A stretch of 64,000 nt of DNA, from NCBI RefSeq assembly GCF_004340975.1, contig NZ_SLXA01000006.1, positions 62,001 to 126,000 on the forward strand, given 5' to 3'. This DNA is from Frisingicoccus caecimuris. GTDB lineage: Bacteria; Bacillota; Clostridia; Lachnospirales; Lachnospiraceae. The notes beneath the pieces are model-generated. The model made no database searches and was not told where the DNA came from. It saw only the letters and a program-made list of their open reading frames with translations. The position numbers and the translations under genes are program-made. Below, one piece after another: positions 18,306-27,334 of this stretch; the stretch's first letter is position 1; the number at the start of each line of letters is the position of its first letter.

Positions 18306-19573
18306 ATCTCACCTGCCTTAACTATAGCTTGTCCGCTCGCAAGAAGTCCATTCGGATAGTCTGCTGCTTCTGTCTTGCCCACGATCGCCGTATTCTTTCC
18401 GATCTGAACGCCGGATGGAATAACAGAATTCTCTGCAACTGTCACCAGATCAAAGGCATAAACCTTTGGATTCAAAGCACTCTCAGCATATTCCCCAACG
18501 CTGAATACAACATTATCACCAACCGCAACATTCTCTGCAACGATTGCTTTATCAATGGTACAATTTCTTCCGATACGTGTGCCGCTCATAATAATAGAAT
18601 CCCGCACGACCGTACCTTCTTCAATGACAACGCCGGAGCCTATGACACTGTTGTAAACTTCTCCGTAAATCTCAGATCCTTCTCCAACGATACAACGGTC
18701 CACCTTTGAACCATCCGCAAAATACAGAGGTGTTATCATATCATTATTCGTATAAATTTTCCAGAACTCCTCATATAAATTAAATTCAGGAATAATATCG
18801 ATCAATTCCATGTTGGATTCCCAATAGGAACCCAGCGTTCCTACATCCTTCCAGTAGCCATTAAACTCATACGCATAGCAACTCTGAGTTTTCTCATGAA
18901 CATACGGAATCACATGCATGCCAAAATCGCATCCCGGCTGGTCTTTTAACGTTAAAAGTGCTTCTTTTAATATCGGCCAATTGAAAATGTATATACCCAT
19001 CGACGCCAGATTACTGCTCGGCTTCTCCGGTTTTTCCTCAAACTCTTTAATATGTCCTGTCTCGTCCGCAACAACGACACCAAAACGACTGGCTTCTTCC
19101 CACGGAACCGGCATACATGCAATGGTGATCGCTGCATTTCTCGACTTGTGGAAATCCAGCATCACCTCATAATCCATCTTATAAATATGATCACCACCCA
19201 GAATAAGAACATATTCCGGATTATAACTTTCAATATATTCCAGATTCTGAAAAATCGCATTTGCCGTACCGGAATACCAGTCCGCATTCTCGCTGCCCTC
19301 ATATGGAGGCAACAGCGTTACGCCGCCATAATTCCGGTCCAGATCCCACGGAATACCAATCCCAATATGTGTGTTTAATCTTAAATGCCGATATTGTGTC
19401 AGTACACCCACTGTGTCAATACCTGAATTAATACAGTTACTCAACGGAAAATCTATAATACGATACTTACCGCCAAATGCAACTGCAGGCTTGGCCACAT
19501 GAGCCGTCAATACGCCTAACCTGCTGCCTTGCCCCCCTGCTAGAAGCATGGCTATCATTTCCTTCTTAACCAC
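18302..19573 (-). CDS. glgC: GlgC, glucose-1-phosphate adenylyltransferase
   Basis: 423 residues starting at GTG 19573 behind GAGGTG (spacing 5). Pyrophosphorylase signature [31 protein letters not shown], and sugar-phosphate motifs [20 protein letters not shown] and [10 protein letters not shown] are present, followed by a C-terminal beta helix. It is the catalytic subunit for ADP-glucose synthesis, the first gene of glgCD, with a good promoter upstream. Confidence 0.96.
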   Translation of the reverse strand: MVKKEMIAMLLAGGQGSRLGVLTAHVAKPAVAFGGKYRIIDFPLSNCINSGIDTVGVLTQYRHLRLNTHIGIGIPWDLDRNYGGVTLLPPYEGSENADWYSGTANAIFQNLEYIESYNPEYVLILGGDHIYKMDYEVMLDFHKSRNAAITIACMPVPWEEASRFGVVVADETGHIKEFEEKPEKPSSNLASMGIYIFNWPILKEALLTLKDQPGCDFGMHVIPYVHEKTQSCYAYEFNGYWKDVGTLGSYWESNMELIDIIPEFNLYEEFWKIYTNNDMITPLYFADGSKVDRCIVGEGSEIYGEVYNSVIGSGVVIEEGTVVRDSIIMSGTRIGRNCTIDKAIVAENVAVGDNVVFSVGEYAESALNPKVYAFDLVTVAENSVIPSGVQIGKNTAIVGKTEAADYPNGLLASGQAIVKAGEM

Positions 19574-19607
19574 GTAATCACCTCTTGTTGTTCTGTATGA
19601 TTATTTA

Positions 19608-19636
19608 ATTATAGCACTTCAGGCTTGAATTGTGAA
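19608..19636 (-). promoter_or_regulatory. glgC promoter
   Basis: Minus strand: TTCACA (19636-19631), 17-bp spacer, TATAAT (19613-19608); leader of about 30 nt before GTG 19573. Confidence 0.75.
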
Positions 19637-19852
19637 CACTTTTTACTATTTTTTTCCTGCTCAACCCAAAAAAATGTTCAATATTCCGATTTTTTTCGAC
19701 AAACCGTCTAAAACCAACGTTATTTTTGCACAATTTTTGATAATCTATTTTGTGCATATTTATTTTCTGTTTTAGAACCTTTCTTTTTTCCCAAAAGCAA
19801 GTTATAATGTATAATCATGAAATATGAATAAAATAAGGAAGTGTTATTTAAT

Positions 19853-21229
19853 ATGTATAAAATTAACTTTAACCGTCCGATAAAAATCCATTTTATAGGT
19901 ATTGGCGGCATCAGCATGAGCGGTCTGGCAGAGGTTCTTCTTGAACGCGGTTTTTCCATCACCGGTTCGGATATGAAATCCTCGCCTATTACTGAAAAAC
20001 TTGAACATCATGGCGCGTCTATCGTCTATGGACAGAAAGCTGAAAACATCACCGACGATATTGATCTGGTCGTCTATACTGCTGCAATCCATCCGGACAA
20101 TCCGGAATTCCAGGCTGTTATCCGTAAAGGCATCCCTCACATGGACAGAGCCGAACTGCTCGGTCAGATCATGAGCAACTACAAAAATTCCATCGCTGTA
20201 TCCGGAACCCACGGAAAGACCACAACCACCTCCATGCTCTCCCTGATCATGCTGGCCGGTGCCTGTGATCCTACGATTTCCGTCGGCGGAATTTTAAAAG
20301 ATATTGACGGTAACATCCGCGTCGGCCGCTCTCAGAATTTCATCACCGAAGCCTGCGAATATACCAACAGCTTTCTGAAATTCAATCCGCGCATTGAATT
20401 GATCCTGAATGTGGATGCGGATCATCTGGACTTTTTTAAAGACCTGGACGATATCCGTCATTCCTTCCGTCTTTTCTCCGAAAAGCTGAATAAAGACGGC
20501 ATCCTGATCATCAATGGTGAGATTCCGGATTTATCCTACTTCACCCAGGGACTTCCATGCAAGATCATCACTTACGGACTGGAAGCCGATGACGACTACA
20601 CAGCCAAAAATATATCCTTTAATGAATATGCCTGCGGCAGCTATGATCTATATGTTAATGGAGAAAAACTGGACCACATCACACTGAATGTCACCGGCCT
20701 GCATAACGTCTCCAACTCTCTGGCTGCCATTGCTGCCGCCAGAGAACTCGGTATACCAATGGAACATATCAAAGCAGGTCTGATGAAATTTAGAGGCACA
20801 GACCGCCGATTTGAATATAAGGGTGAAGTGAACGGCATCACAATTCTTGACGACTATGCACACCATCCGACAGAAATCGAAGCGACATTGACAGCTGCAA
20901 AAAATTATCCGCACCGGAAAATATGGTGTGCATTCCAGCCACATACTTATACCCGTACCAAAGCGCTTTTACACGAATTCGGAAAGGCCCTCTCTCTGGC
21001 CGACCATGTGGTACTTGCAGATATCTATGCAGCCAGAGAAGCGGATACGGGAGAGATCCACTCCAAAGATCTGCAGGCAGAAATCCGGAAACAGGGAACG
21101 GAAGTGGACTATTTCTCCACCTTTGAAGAAATTGAAAACTTCTTACTAAAGAACTGTCATCCAGGCGATCTGGTCATCACTATGGGAGCCGGAGATATTG
21201 TCAATGTCGGTGAAGATCTTCTGAAATAA
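19853..21229 (+). CDS. murC: UDP-N-acetylmuramate--L-alanine ligase
   Basis: 458 residues from ATG 19853. A GTG 12 bp upstream sits directly against the AAGGAA sequence, so the ATG is preferred. Mur ligase motifs: HFIGIGGISMSGLAEVL, SGTHGKTTTTSML (ATP loop), ACEYTNSFLKFNP, NVDADHLDFFKD, DDYAHHPTEIEATL. It adds the first amino acid, L-alanine, to UDP-MurNAc in peptidoglycan synthesis. Two overlapping TATAAT-like boxes (19803-19815) lie upstream; a clear -35 is not seen. Confidence 0.97.
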   Translation: MYKINFNRPIKIHFIGIGGISMSGLAEVLLERGFSITGSDMKSSPITEKLEHHGASIVYGQKAENITDDIDLVVYTAAIHPDNPEFQAVIRKGIPHMDRAELLGQIMSNYKNSIAVSGTHGKTTTTSMLSLIMLAGACDPTISVGGILKDIDGNIRVGRSQNFITEACEYTNSFLKFNPRIELILNVDADHLDFFKDLDDIRHSFRLFSEKLNKDGILIINGEIPDLSYFTQGLPCKIITYGLEADDDYTAKNISFNEYACGSYDLYVNGEKLDHITLNVTGLHNVSNSLAAIAAARELGIPMEHIKAGLMKFRGTDRRFEYKGEVNGITILDDYAHHPTEIEATLTAAKNYPHRKIWCAFQPHTYTRTKALLHEFGKALSLADHVVLADIYAAREADTGEIHSKDLQAEIRKQGTEVDYFSTFEEIENFLLKNCHPGDLVITMGAGDIVNVGEDLLK

Positions 21230-21250
21230 CCGATTTATAAGAGATTTTTA

Positions 21251-21306
21251 AACAAGGGCAAAAAAAGGGTACACAATTTTATCCACTTTTTTTACCCTTG
21301 TTTTTA
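21251..21306 (+). terminator. Terminator after murC
   Basis: AACAAGGG (21251-21258) pairs with CCCTTGTT (21295-21302), extended by A-run/T-run pairing, followed by T residues. The loop carries a DnaA-box-like TTATCCACT (21279-21287). Confidence 0.82.
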
Positions 21307-21515
21307 TTATACTTTTCACCACTTATCCACATTATCCACAGATTTATTAACATTTTTCCGTTTTAAACCTGTGGATAATTCTATTTACATAACTTTTTCC
21401 ACAATCCATCCCCAAAACCTTCCAAACCTCTTAATTATTCAAGATATTTCGACATTTCTTCTGTTGCCGAAAAATGTATCCACAAAAGTTATCCACATTT
21501 TCCACATTTTCCACA
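21279..21515. promoter_or_regulatory. Cluster of DnaA boxes upstream of dnaD-like and dnaI-like genes
   Basis: Four perfect TTATCCACA boxes: 21323-21331 and 21332-21340 on plus (directly abutting), 21370-21378 on minus, and 21489-21497 on plus. Five one-mismatch boxes: 21279-21287, 21395-21403, 21476-21484, 21498-21506 and 21507-21515. The last two directly abut the perfect box at 21489, making a three-box tandem with 9-bp period. The DNA between is AT-rich. This fills most of the 378-bp gap between murC and the next gene. It could be a DnaA-controlled promoter region, a DnaA titration site or an origin element. Confidence 0.85.
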
Positions 21516-21607
21516 GCCTCCCACCCTGAAATCGCGGCCTATTTCCAACCATTTCAAAACATGGTATACTAAAAACACGTTATATTATTTTTTAGGGTGA
21601 ATGACTT

Positions 21608-22714
21608 ATGAAATCGATTCAATTACATACAGACATGCCCCGGAATATTACGATGATTCCAAATGAATTTCTCGATCACTATATGTCCGGAGCAAATGGA
21701 GAATTTTTAAAAATTTATCTTTATCTGATTCGTTGGGCCGGCTGCCTGGAAGCATCCATCACGACAACTTCCATCGCCGACTTTTTTAACATGACTGAAA
21801 ATGATGTAAAGCGTGCGCTTCGCTTCTGGGAACAGGAAGGACTTCTGCGCGTTGCCTGGGACGAAGAAGGAAATATTACAGCCATCTGTCTTCGTCCGGT
21901 AACGGCACCTTACCACCATGAAACGACCGCCGCACCTGCCCGTCCGGCAGCACCGTCTCCATCTCCGTCGATGATTCAGGAAACAAACGGGTACCGGATA
22001 CCGGCTTATTCTGTCGATGATCTACAGATTTTTATGGAAGAACAAAACGGTGACCAGCTCTTTTTTATCATCCAGCAGTACACAGGCAAGCCTTTGAATC
22101 AATCCGACATGAATACCATACTGTTTTTCCACAATGAACTTGGTATGTCTCAGGATTTGATCGAGCATCTTTTTGAATATTGCATTTCCAACGGCCACCG
22201 GAAAATGAACTATATCCAGGCCGTGGCCATCGGCTGGACGGAAGCCGGCATCACAACCGTTGAAGAAGCCAAGACTTACTGTGCTTCATTTAATCAATTA
22301 AACACTTCCGTGATGAATGCTTTTGGCATTAAAGGCCGATTTCTTACGGAAGATGAACTTATTTTTATCCGCCGATGGAATCAGGAATATCACTTTTCTC
22401 AGGAACTGATCAGCGAAGCCTGCCGCCGGACCATATTGACTGCCCATTCAGCCAGCTTTCAGTACGCCGAAAAGATTCTGAAGGGCTGGCGTGATCATCA
22501 GGTCACAACTCTGGAGGATGTCCGACGTCTGGATGACGCCTTTGACAAAGCAAAAGCAGCAAGAGACCACCAGTCTCAGGAAAGAAAAATACCAAAAACA
22601 TCAGCTTCTAAAAAACCGGCTTCCCGGTTCCATAATTTCAATCAGCGTTCCTATGACTACAGCAACATGGAAGTCGAATTTGTAAAAAAACTTCATTCAG
22701 ACAATCAGCAGTAA
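21608..22714 (+). CDS. DnaD-domain replication initiation protein (DnaB_2/DnaD family)
   Basis: 368 residues. An N-terminal winged helix (about residues 20-95, SITTTSIADFFNMTENDVKRALRFWEQEG) is followed by a first DnaD-type domain (LNQSDMNTILFFHNELGMSQDLIEHLFEYC) and a second one (FLTEDELIFIRRWNQEYHFSQELISEACRRTI, YAEKILKGWRD). This resembles the DnaD/DnaB helicase-loading proteins of Firmicutes. RBS AGGGTGA. Possible -10 sequence TATACT lies about 45 bp upstream. The DnaI-like loader follows after 23 bp, so the two act together at primosome assembly. The DnaA-box cluster directly upstream suggests control by DnaA. Confidence 0.9.
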   Translation: MKSIQLHTDMPRNITMIPNEFLDHYMSGANGEFLKIYLYLIRWAGCLEASITTTSIADFFNMTENDVKRALRFWEQEGLLRVAWDEEGNITAICLRPVTAPYHHETTAAPARPAAPSPSPSMIQETNGYRIPAYSVDDLQIFMEEQNGDQLFFIIQQYTGKPLNQSDMNTILFFHNELGMSQDLIEHLFEYCISNGHRKMNYIQAVAIGWTEAGITTVEEAKTYCASFNQLNTSVMNAFGIKGRFLTEDELIFIRRWNQEYHFSQELISEACRRTILTAHSASFQYAEKILKGWRDHQVTTLEDVRRLDDAFDKAKAARDHQSQERKIPKTSASKKPASRFHNFNQRSYDYSNMEVEFVKKLHSDNQQ

Positions 22715-22737
22715 CTGCCCCAGGAGGATAAATTATC

Positions 22738-23745
22738 ATGCTGAATAATTCACTATATCAGACAATCATGAGAGATTACGACCGGCGCCAGGCCGAGCAA
22801 AAACATCTTCAGGATCTGCGTATTCAGGAAATTTATGAGAAAATCCCTGAATACCGAACCCTGGAGCAGACCATTGTCTCTCTCTGTGCCGACGAAGCCC
22901 GGGACCGTATTTTGAACCCGGCTCTCAGCCATTCGGAAGCCGCCAAACGGCTGCACCACCAGATTACCGAATTAAAGGAACGGCAGCGTACACTCCTTAT
23001 TTCCAGTGGATTTCCGGAAGACTATCCGGAACTTCACTACATCTGTCCGATATGCAAAGATACCGGTTTTTCAGGCAATGACCTGTGTACCTGTTTTCGT
23101 CAGGCCGCAGCCCAGAAAATTTATGATCAGTCACGTATTGCACCGATTCTTGAAACAGAAAACTTTGACACCTTTAACATCGGCTATTATTCCGAAGCAA
23201 CAGATCCCCGTTTCGGTATCAGTCCGGCAGAAAATATGCGTACCATTGTTTCCAGATGTAAGGCCTTTATCCGTGATTTTGACCAGCGCTTTGCCAACAT
23301 CTTTATTACGGGAAACACCGGCGTCGGAAAAAGCTTTTTAACCCATTGTATTGCCAACGAACTTCTGAAAGATTCTCGTTCCGTGCTTTACATGACGGCT
23401 TTTGATTTGATCGAAGCCTTTGAAAAACATACATTTGGTCATACGGATGAACTTGAAGACACATTTTATGAGGATACGCTGTTCGATTCCATTATGAACT
23501 GCGATACACTCATTATTGATGATCTTGGAACAGAAACCGTCAATAATTTCACCGTATCCCAACTTTTCCTCTGCCTGAATCATCGCCAGGAATACCGAAA
23601 ATCCACGATCATCTCCACGAATCTCCCGGTGGAAGCAATTCAGGACATTTACAGTGAACGTATCTCTTCCCGAATCATCAGCTATTATCATATTTTCCTT
23701 ATTTTCGGAGAAGATATTCGTATTAAGATTGCCCGTTCCAGATAA
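22738..23745 (+). CDS. DnaI/DnaC-like helicase loader ATPase
   Basis: 335 residues. The N-terminal half has helical regions and a CPICKDTGFSGNDLCTCF segment (CxxC and CxC, probably zinc-binding) near residue 100. The C-terminal AAA+ domain carries Walker A GNTGVGKSF (about residues 194-202), Walker B LIIDDLGTE and an arginine-finger region SSRIISY. It would load the replicative helicase with the preceding DnaD-like protein. RBS AGGAGG. Distinguished from IstB transposition proteins by the zinc segment and the DnaD neighbour. Confidence 0.92.
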   Translation: MLNNSLYQTIMRDYDRRQAEQKHLQDLRIQEIYEKIPEYRTLEQTIVSLCADEARDRILNPALSHSEAAKRLHHQITELKERQRTLLISSGFPEDYPELHYICPICKDTGFSGNDLCTCFRQAAAQKIYDQSRIAPILETENFDTFNIGYYSEATDPRFGISPAENMRTIVSRCKAFIRDFDQRFANIFITGNTGVGKSFLTHCIANELLKDSRSVLYMTAFDLIEAFEKHTFGHTDELEDTFYEDTLFDSIMNCDTLIIDDLGTETVNNFTVSQLFLCLNHRQEYRKSTIISTNLPVEAIQDIYSERISSRIISYYHIFLIFGEDIRIKIARSR

Positions 23746-23792
23746 TGTTCTTCAATAAATGCAACTTTATCCAACGACTTTCGACAAAATTC

Positions 23793-23822
23793 TTGACAAT
23801 AAAGATATAAATAGTCCATAAT
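23793..23822 (+). promoter_or_regulatory. prs promoter
   Basis: TTGACA (23793-23798), 18-bp spacer, CATAAT (23817-23822); leader of about 55 nt before ATG 23884, which has RBS CGGAGG. Confidence 0.75.
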
Positions 23823-23883
23823 GATTTATTGGTTATAAAACACAAATCTATCAATAAAAACCCTAAAAGTACGGAGGTAAATC

Positions 23884-25065
23884 ATGAGTCAGCTCAACAT
23901 CGATTTCAAAGAAACCATCCCTGTTGGTCAATTGGGAATCATCCCTCTGCAGAGCAGCTGGGAGCTTGGCAAAAAAGTCAATGAGTACATCGTTTCCTGG
24001 CGTAAGGAACGCGAAAGCGCACATAGCGGAAACATCCTTTTCGAAAACTACAAACAGGACACTTACATTATTGATGCAAAATGTTCCCGTTTTGGTTCCG
24101 GGGAAGCAAAAGGAACGATCAACGAATCTATCCGCGGAAAAGATTTGTACCTAATCGTTGACGTTACCAACTACAATATTGAATACAAATTATGTGGCCA
24201 TATGAACCGCATGTCACCGGATGACCACTATTCCGATTTAAAACGTCTGATTGCCGCTGCTTCCGGTAAAGCACGCCGCATCAACGTTATCATGCCTTTC
24301 CTGTATGAAAGCCGCCAGCATAAACGTACAGCCCGTGAATCCCTCGACTGTGCACTTGCTCTTCAGGAATTAATGAGCATGGGTGTGGAAAATATTATTA
24401 CCTTTGACGCTCACGATCCTCGTGTCCAGAACGCAATTCCGATGAGTGGTTTTGAAAGTATTCAGCCGAACTACCAGTTTATCAAGGCTCTTTTCCACTC
24501 CGTAAAAGACCTGACCGTAGACAGCGACCATATGATGATCATCAGCCCGGACGAGGGAGCTATGACCCGCGCCGTATATTACGCAAACGTCCTCGGTATT
24601 GATATGGGTATGTTCTACAAACGCCGCGACTATTCACGTGTTGTAGACGGACGTAATCCGATCGTTGCCCACGAATTCCTGGGCGCATCCGTTGAAGGTA
24701 AAGACGTTGTTATCATCGACGATATGATTTCTTCCGGAGAAAGTATGCTCGATACGGCCAGAGAATTGAAAAAGCGAAAAGCGAATCGTGTTTTTGTCGC
24801 CTCAACTTTTGGCCTCTTTACAAATGGTCTGGCTGCCTTCGATAAAGCTTATGAAGAGGGTACGATCAGCAAAATTCTGACAACAAACTGTATCTACCAG
24901 TCGCCGGAATTGCTTTCCAGACCATACTACGTGAATGTCGATCTGAGCAAATATATCGCTCTTCTGATCGACTCTCTGAATCATGACCATTCCATCAGTG
25001 AATTACTCGATCCGAATGAAAAGATTCATAAATTATTAAACAAGTATAACAATCACGAAATCTAA
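23884..25065 (+). CDS. prs: Ribose-phosphate pyrophosphokinase (long form)
   Basis: 393 residues, longer than the common form of about 315. The extra sequence is mainly an N-terminal extension (about residues 1-60) plus insertions. Diagnostic parts are present: NVIMPFLYESRQHKRTARES, ITFDAHDPRVQNAIP, the flexible-loop region MFYKRRDYSRV and the PRPP-binding motif VVIIDDMISSGESMLDTA (about residues 278-295). It makes PRPP from ribose-5-phosphate and ATP for nucleotide, NAD, histidine and tryptophan synthesis. Single gene with its own promoter and strong terminator. Confidence 0.93.
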   Translation: MSQLNIDFKETIPVGQLGIIPLQSSWELGKKVNEYIVSWRKERESAHSGNILFENYKQDTYIIDAKCSRFGSGEAKGTINESIRGKDLYLIVDVTNYNIEYKLCGHMNRMSPDDHYSDLKRLIAAASGKARRINVIMPFLYESRQHKRTARESLDCALALQELMSMGVENIITFDAHDPRVQNAIPMSGFESIQPNYQFIKALFHSVKDLTVDSDHMMIISPDEGAMTRAVYYANVLGIDMGMFYKRRDYSRVVDGRNPIVAHEFLGASVEGKDVVIIDDMISSGESMLDTARELKKRKANRVFVASTFGLFTNGLAAFDKAYEEGTISKILTTNCIYQSPELLSRPYYVNVDLSKYIALLIDSLNHDHSISELLDPNEKIHKLLNKYNNHEI

Positions 25066-25086
25066 TTTTTAACTTCAAAAAGAGGG

Positions 25087-25141
25087 AGTCTCGCTTGTAT
25101 AACTGATTAGACAGTTATACAAGCGAGACTTCCTGGCTTTT
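25087..25141 (+). terminator. Terminator after prs with unusually long perfect stem
   Basis: A 19-bp perfect stem (25087-25105 with 25112-25130), 6-nt loop ATTAGA, then TCCTGG and a T run (about 25137-25141). Confidence 0.85.
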
Positions 25142-25334
25142 TACCAAAAAAGAGAAGAACTTCCAAATTTATGGATATTTTCTCTTTTATTCTCTCTTCA
25201 CTTATGATGTTTTCATACGATTTCTGTCTCCTGGCAATAAAGTTCTTTGATACATAGAGTCGCTTGTTTCCTTGTGCTTTTCTTTTGTAAATTTCTCTTT
25301 GGTTTTTAAGAATGGAGCCAGTGTCCAGATATCG

Positions 25335-25565
25335 TTACAATTCGAGAATATTTCCCGGTTTTAGCTGTACATTCCGCATATGGTCATCTTTCATGTGCAT
25401 GAATATTGCATCCATGTCTGTTTTGGAATAACTGTTCCGGTCTCCAAATCTGGAGTGATGCATATCATACAGCATCTGCCGGTCAAGAAAGCGGCGGAAT
25501 AATTCATGGTAGTAAAAAAACTCTTCATATATTCCTGATTTACCAGCCCCTTTTTTATTCTCCAT
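25335..25565 (-). pseudogene. Remnant of an IS1182-type DDE transposase
   Basis: 76 codons remain. The reading YSKTDMDAIFMHMKDDHMRN followed by VQLKPG matches the conserved middle of IS1182-family transposases (SKTDxDATFMRMKEDHMxNGQLKPGYNVQ), but then shifts to unrelated residues and a stop. N-terminal DNA-binding and C-terminal catalytic parts are missing. The 190 bp downstream (25140-25330) has no intact frame; a Lys-rich reading may be a further decayed piece. It abuts the 3' end of the regulator gene (4 bp apart). No terminal repeats were found. Confidence 0.7.
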
Positions 25566-25569
25566 TTTT

Positions 25570-26205
25570 TCACAAAGACTCCATCATCAAAGCAGCATGC
25601 TGCATCATTGCCTCATAGGCTCCATCACAGTCTCCGGCGCAAATAGCTCCCAGAATCTTTTTATGACAATCATATATTGCCTTTCTTGTAATCTTTCTCT
25701 CTCTTAATTGCAACTCCGAGCGATTAAAAAATCCCATTGGAGAAGATTTTAATTCAGAAAAATAGGAATCTTCCAGTGAATCAAAAATTTCTGCATGGAA
25801 TTGCTGATCCAACTCAAAATAATCTCCAAAAGGCACCTCTTCTGACAAAGACTCTTCCATATCGAGCAGTAAATGTTTCATTCTCCGGACATATTTATTC
25901 CTTTTATCTGTTTGGTATTTCTTGGCCAAGCATCGAACGCAATAGCCCTCAACAGCATTGCTGAAATGATAGTGATGAAGCATCTCATCTGGAGTTATAT
26001 TATGAATGCAAAAACCCCTGCTTGGCATCATATCCAGTCTTTTTTCATCACAAAGTTTCTGTACAGCTTCTCTGACCGGTGTCCTGGACATTCCCATCTG
26101 TGAAGCCAATATATTTAACGAATATGTCTGTCCATAGACTAATTCGCCATCATTAATCATACGAATAAGTTTATCGTATGCTTCGTCTTTCAACAGCATT
26201 GACAT
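25570..26205 (-). CDS. GntR/FadR-subfamily transcriptional regulator
   Basis: 211 residues from ATG 26205, chosen because TTGGAGG lies 8 bp upstream. An N-terminal GntR winged helix (about residues 8-70, SLNILASQMGMSRTPVREAVQKL) is followed by an all-helical FCD effector domain (VEGYCVRCLA, DQQFHAEIF, CHKKILGAICAGDCDGAYEAM) with the His/Asp residues that usually bind a metal and a carboxylate ligand. It is divergent from the creatininase operon. Matching palindromes in the shared intergenic region make it the likely local regulator and possibly self-regulating. Confidence 0.92.
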   Translation of the reverse strand: MSMLLKDEAYDKLIRMINDGELVYGQTYSLNILASQMGMSRTPVREAVQKLCDEKRLDMMPSRGFCIHNITPDEMLHHYHFSNAVEGYCVRCLAKKYQTDKRNKYVRRMKHLLLDMEESLSEEVPFGDYFELDQQFHAEIFDSLEDSYFSELKSSPMGFFNRSELQLRERKITRKAIYDCHKKILGAICAGDCDGAYEAMMQHAALMMESL

Positions 26206-26250
26206 ATGCGTTTCCTCCAAATACATATACTCTGACTTTAGATATGCTCT

Positions 26251-26279
26251 ATTGTACTATATCATTCTTTGAAAGGCAA
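26251..26279 (-). promoter_or_regulatory. Promoter of the FadR-type regulator gene
   Basis: Minus strand: TTGCCT (26279-26274), 17-bp spacer, TACAAT (26256-26251). Confidence 0.75.
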
Positions 26280-26308
26280 GCATTTAAAATCTCCTCTTTG
26301 ATTTTTGA

Positions 26309-26318
26309 ATACCGGTAT
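26309..26318. promoter_or_regulatory. Candidate FadR-type operator, upstream of the regulator promoter
   Basis: ATACCGGTAT, a perfect 10-bp palindrome, 30 bp upstream of the regulator's -35. It shares its half-sites with the second site at 26462-26480. Confidence 0.5.
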
Positions 26319-26422
26319 ATCTGTTTGTGTTTCCATGATATTTCACACCATCTTTTTATAAATCAACATATTTTTATGTATTTTTCACAAATATATGCTG
26401 TAAATTTTATTATTTTATCCAA

Positions 26423-26452
26423 TTGACTCATTTTACGTGAACATGATATATT
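26423..26452 (+). promoter_or_regulatory. Promoter of the creatininase operon
   Basis: TTGACT (26423-26428), 18-bp spacer, TATATT (26447-26452); leader of about 60 nt before ATG 26516 with RBS GGAGGG. Confidence 0.7.
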
Positions 26453-26461
26453 CTAATTGAT

Positions 26462-26480
26462 ATACTGGTACTTCCGGTAT
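26462..26480. promoter_or_regulatory. Candidate FadR-type operator over the transcription start
   Basis: ATACTGGTACTTCCGGTAT, a 19-bp inverted repeat with only two mismatched pairs, starting 9 bp after the -10. Its half-sites ATAC(T/C)GG match those of the 26309 palindrome. Binding here would block transcription of the creatininase operon. Confidence 0.6.
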
Positions 26481-26515
26481 TCAAAAACACTATTAAATAA
26501 ACGGAGGGAACACAT

Positions 26516-27334
26516 ATGTTAAACAAAATGCACGCCATGAACAGAGACCAGTTTAAAGAATTATCCACCAAAACAGATTTAGCTTTTCTTCCAGTAAGTC
26601 CAATGGAAGCCCATGGTCCACATCTTCCACTTAGTGCCGATGTACTGACCGCCTGCCAAATGGCAGAAGATACTGCAAGAAAACTCCAGGACAATGGCAT
26701 TGAATCTTTGATTGCAACTCCAATCACTTACTGCCTTGCTGACGCAGCCAGCTGTTTTCCGGGAACCACAACCATTCGAGCTGAAACACTCACAGCAATT
26801 GTAGAAGATGTCTGCACAGGTCTGGCCAGACAGGGATTTAAAAAAATGATGCTCATAAGCGGCCACGCTGAAGGCCCGAGCATCGATGCCATTAAGCAGG
26901 GCGCAGAAAATGTAAAACAAAAATATTCAGATTTTGAATTTCATTTTTCTGATTTTTTTGCTGAAGGTCTTCCGAAAGCTTTTCATGTATGCAAAGGAGA
27001 ACATCCTGAATGGGATATCCATGCAGGAGAAATCGAAACGGCTCAAATCATGTATCTTCATCCAGAATGGGTAGATATGAAAATTTTAAATACTTTGAAA
27101 CCAAATCATGCTGCCGAACACTTCTTTGAAAAATGGGAAGCCGGTGTGGATAATTTCATAGACCTTGGCGCCCCAGATACTTATTTTGGCGACCCACGTG
27201 TTGCCACCGCCGAAACAGGAAGAAAAATCTTTGATATTATCAGCGATTTCATTGTAGAAGAAGTAGAAAAGAATTTATTAAAATCCGAAAATGACACTTT
27301 AAAAGAAGCAATCGGATGGAGGTATTCATTATGA
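26516..27334 (+). CDS. Creatininase-family amidohydrolase
   Basis: 272 residues. Family metal-binding motifs are present: FLPVSPMEAHGPHLPLSADV (Glu and His, about residues 24-43), LISGHAEGPS and WDIHAGEIETA (His and Glu). Members hydrolyse cyclic amides such as creatinine or open related rings and are zinc or manganese enzymes; the substrate here is unknown. Its last codons overlap the start of a small membrane protein (ATGA), so the pair is translationally coupled. The divergent FadR-type regulator and operator suggest induction by a small carboxylate. Confidence 0.88.
   Translation: MLNKMHAMNRDQFKELSTKTDLAFLPVSPMEAHGPHLPLSADVLTACQMAEDTARKLQDNGIESLIATPITYCLADAASCFPGTTTIRAETLTAIVEDVCTGLARQGFKKMMLISGHAEGPSIDAIKQGAENVKQKYSDFEFHFSDFFAEGLPKAFHVCKGEHPEWDIHAGEIETAQIMYLHPEWVDMKILNTLKPNHAAEHFFEKWEAGVDNFIDLGAPDTYFGDPRVATAETGRKIFDIISDFIVEEVEKNLLKSENDTLKEAIGWRYSL

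Noticed and set aside
21279-21515. CRISPR-like or other direct-repeat array
   Set aside because: The repeats are 9-bp DnaA boxes in both orientations without unique spacers of constant length.
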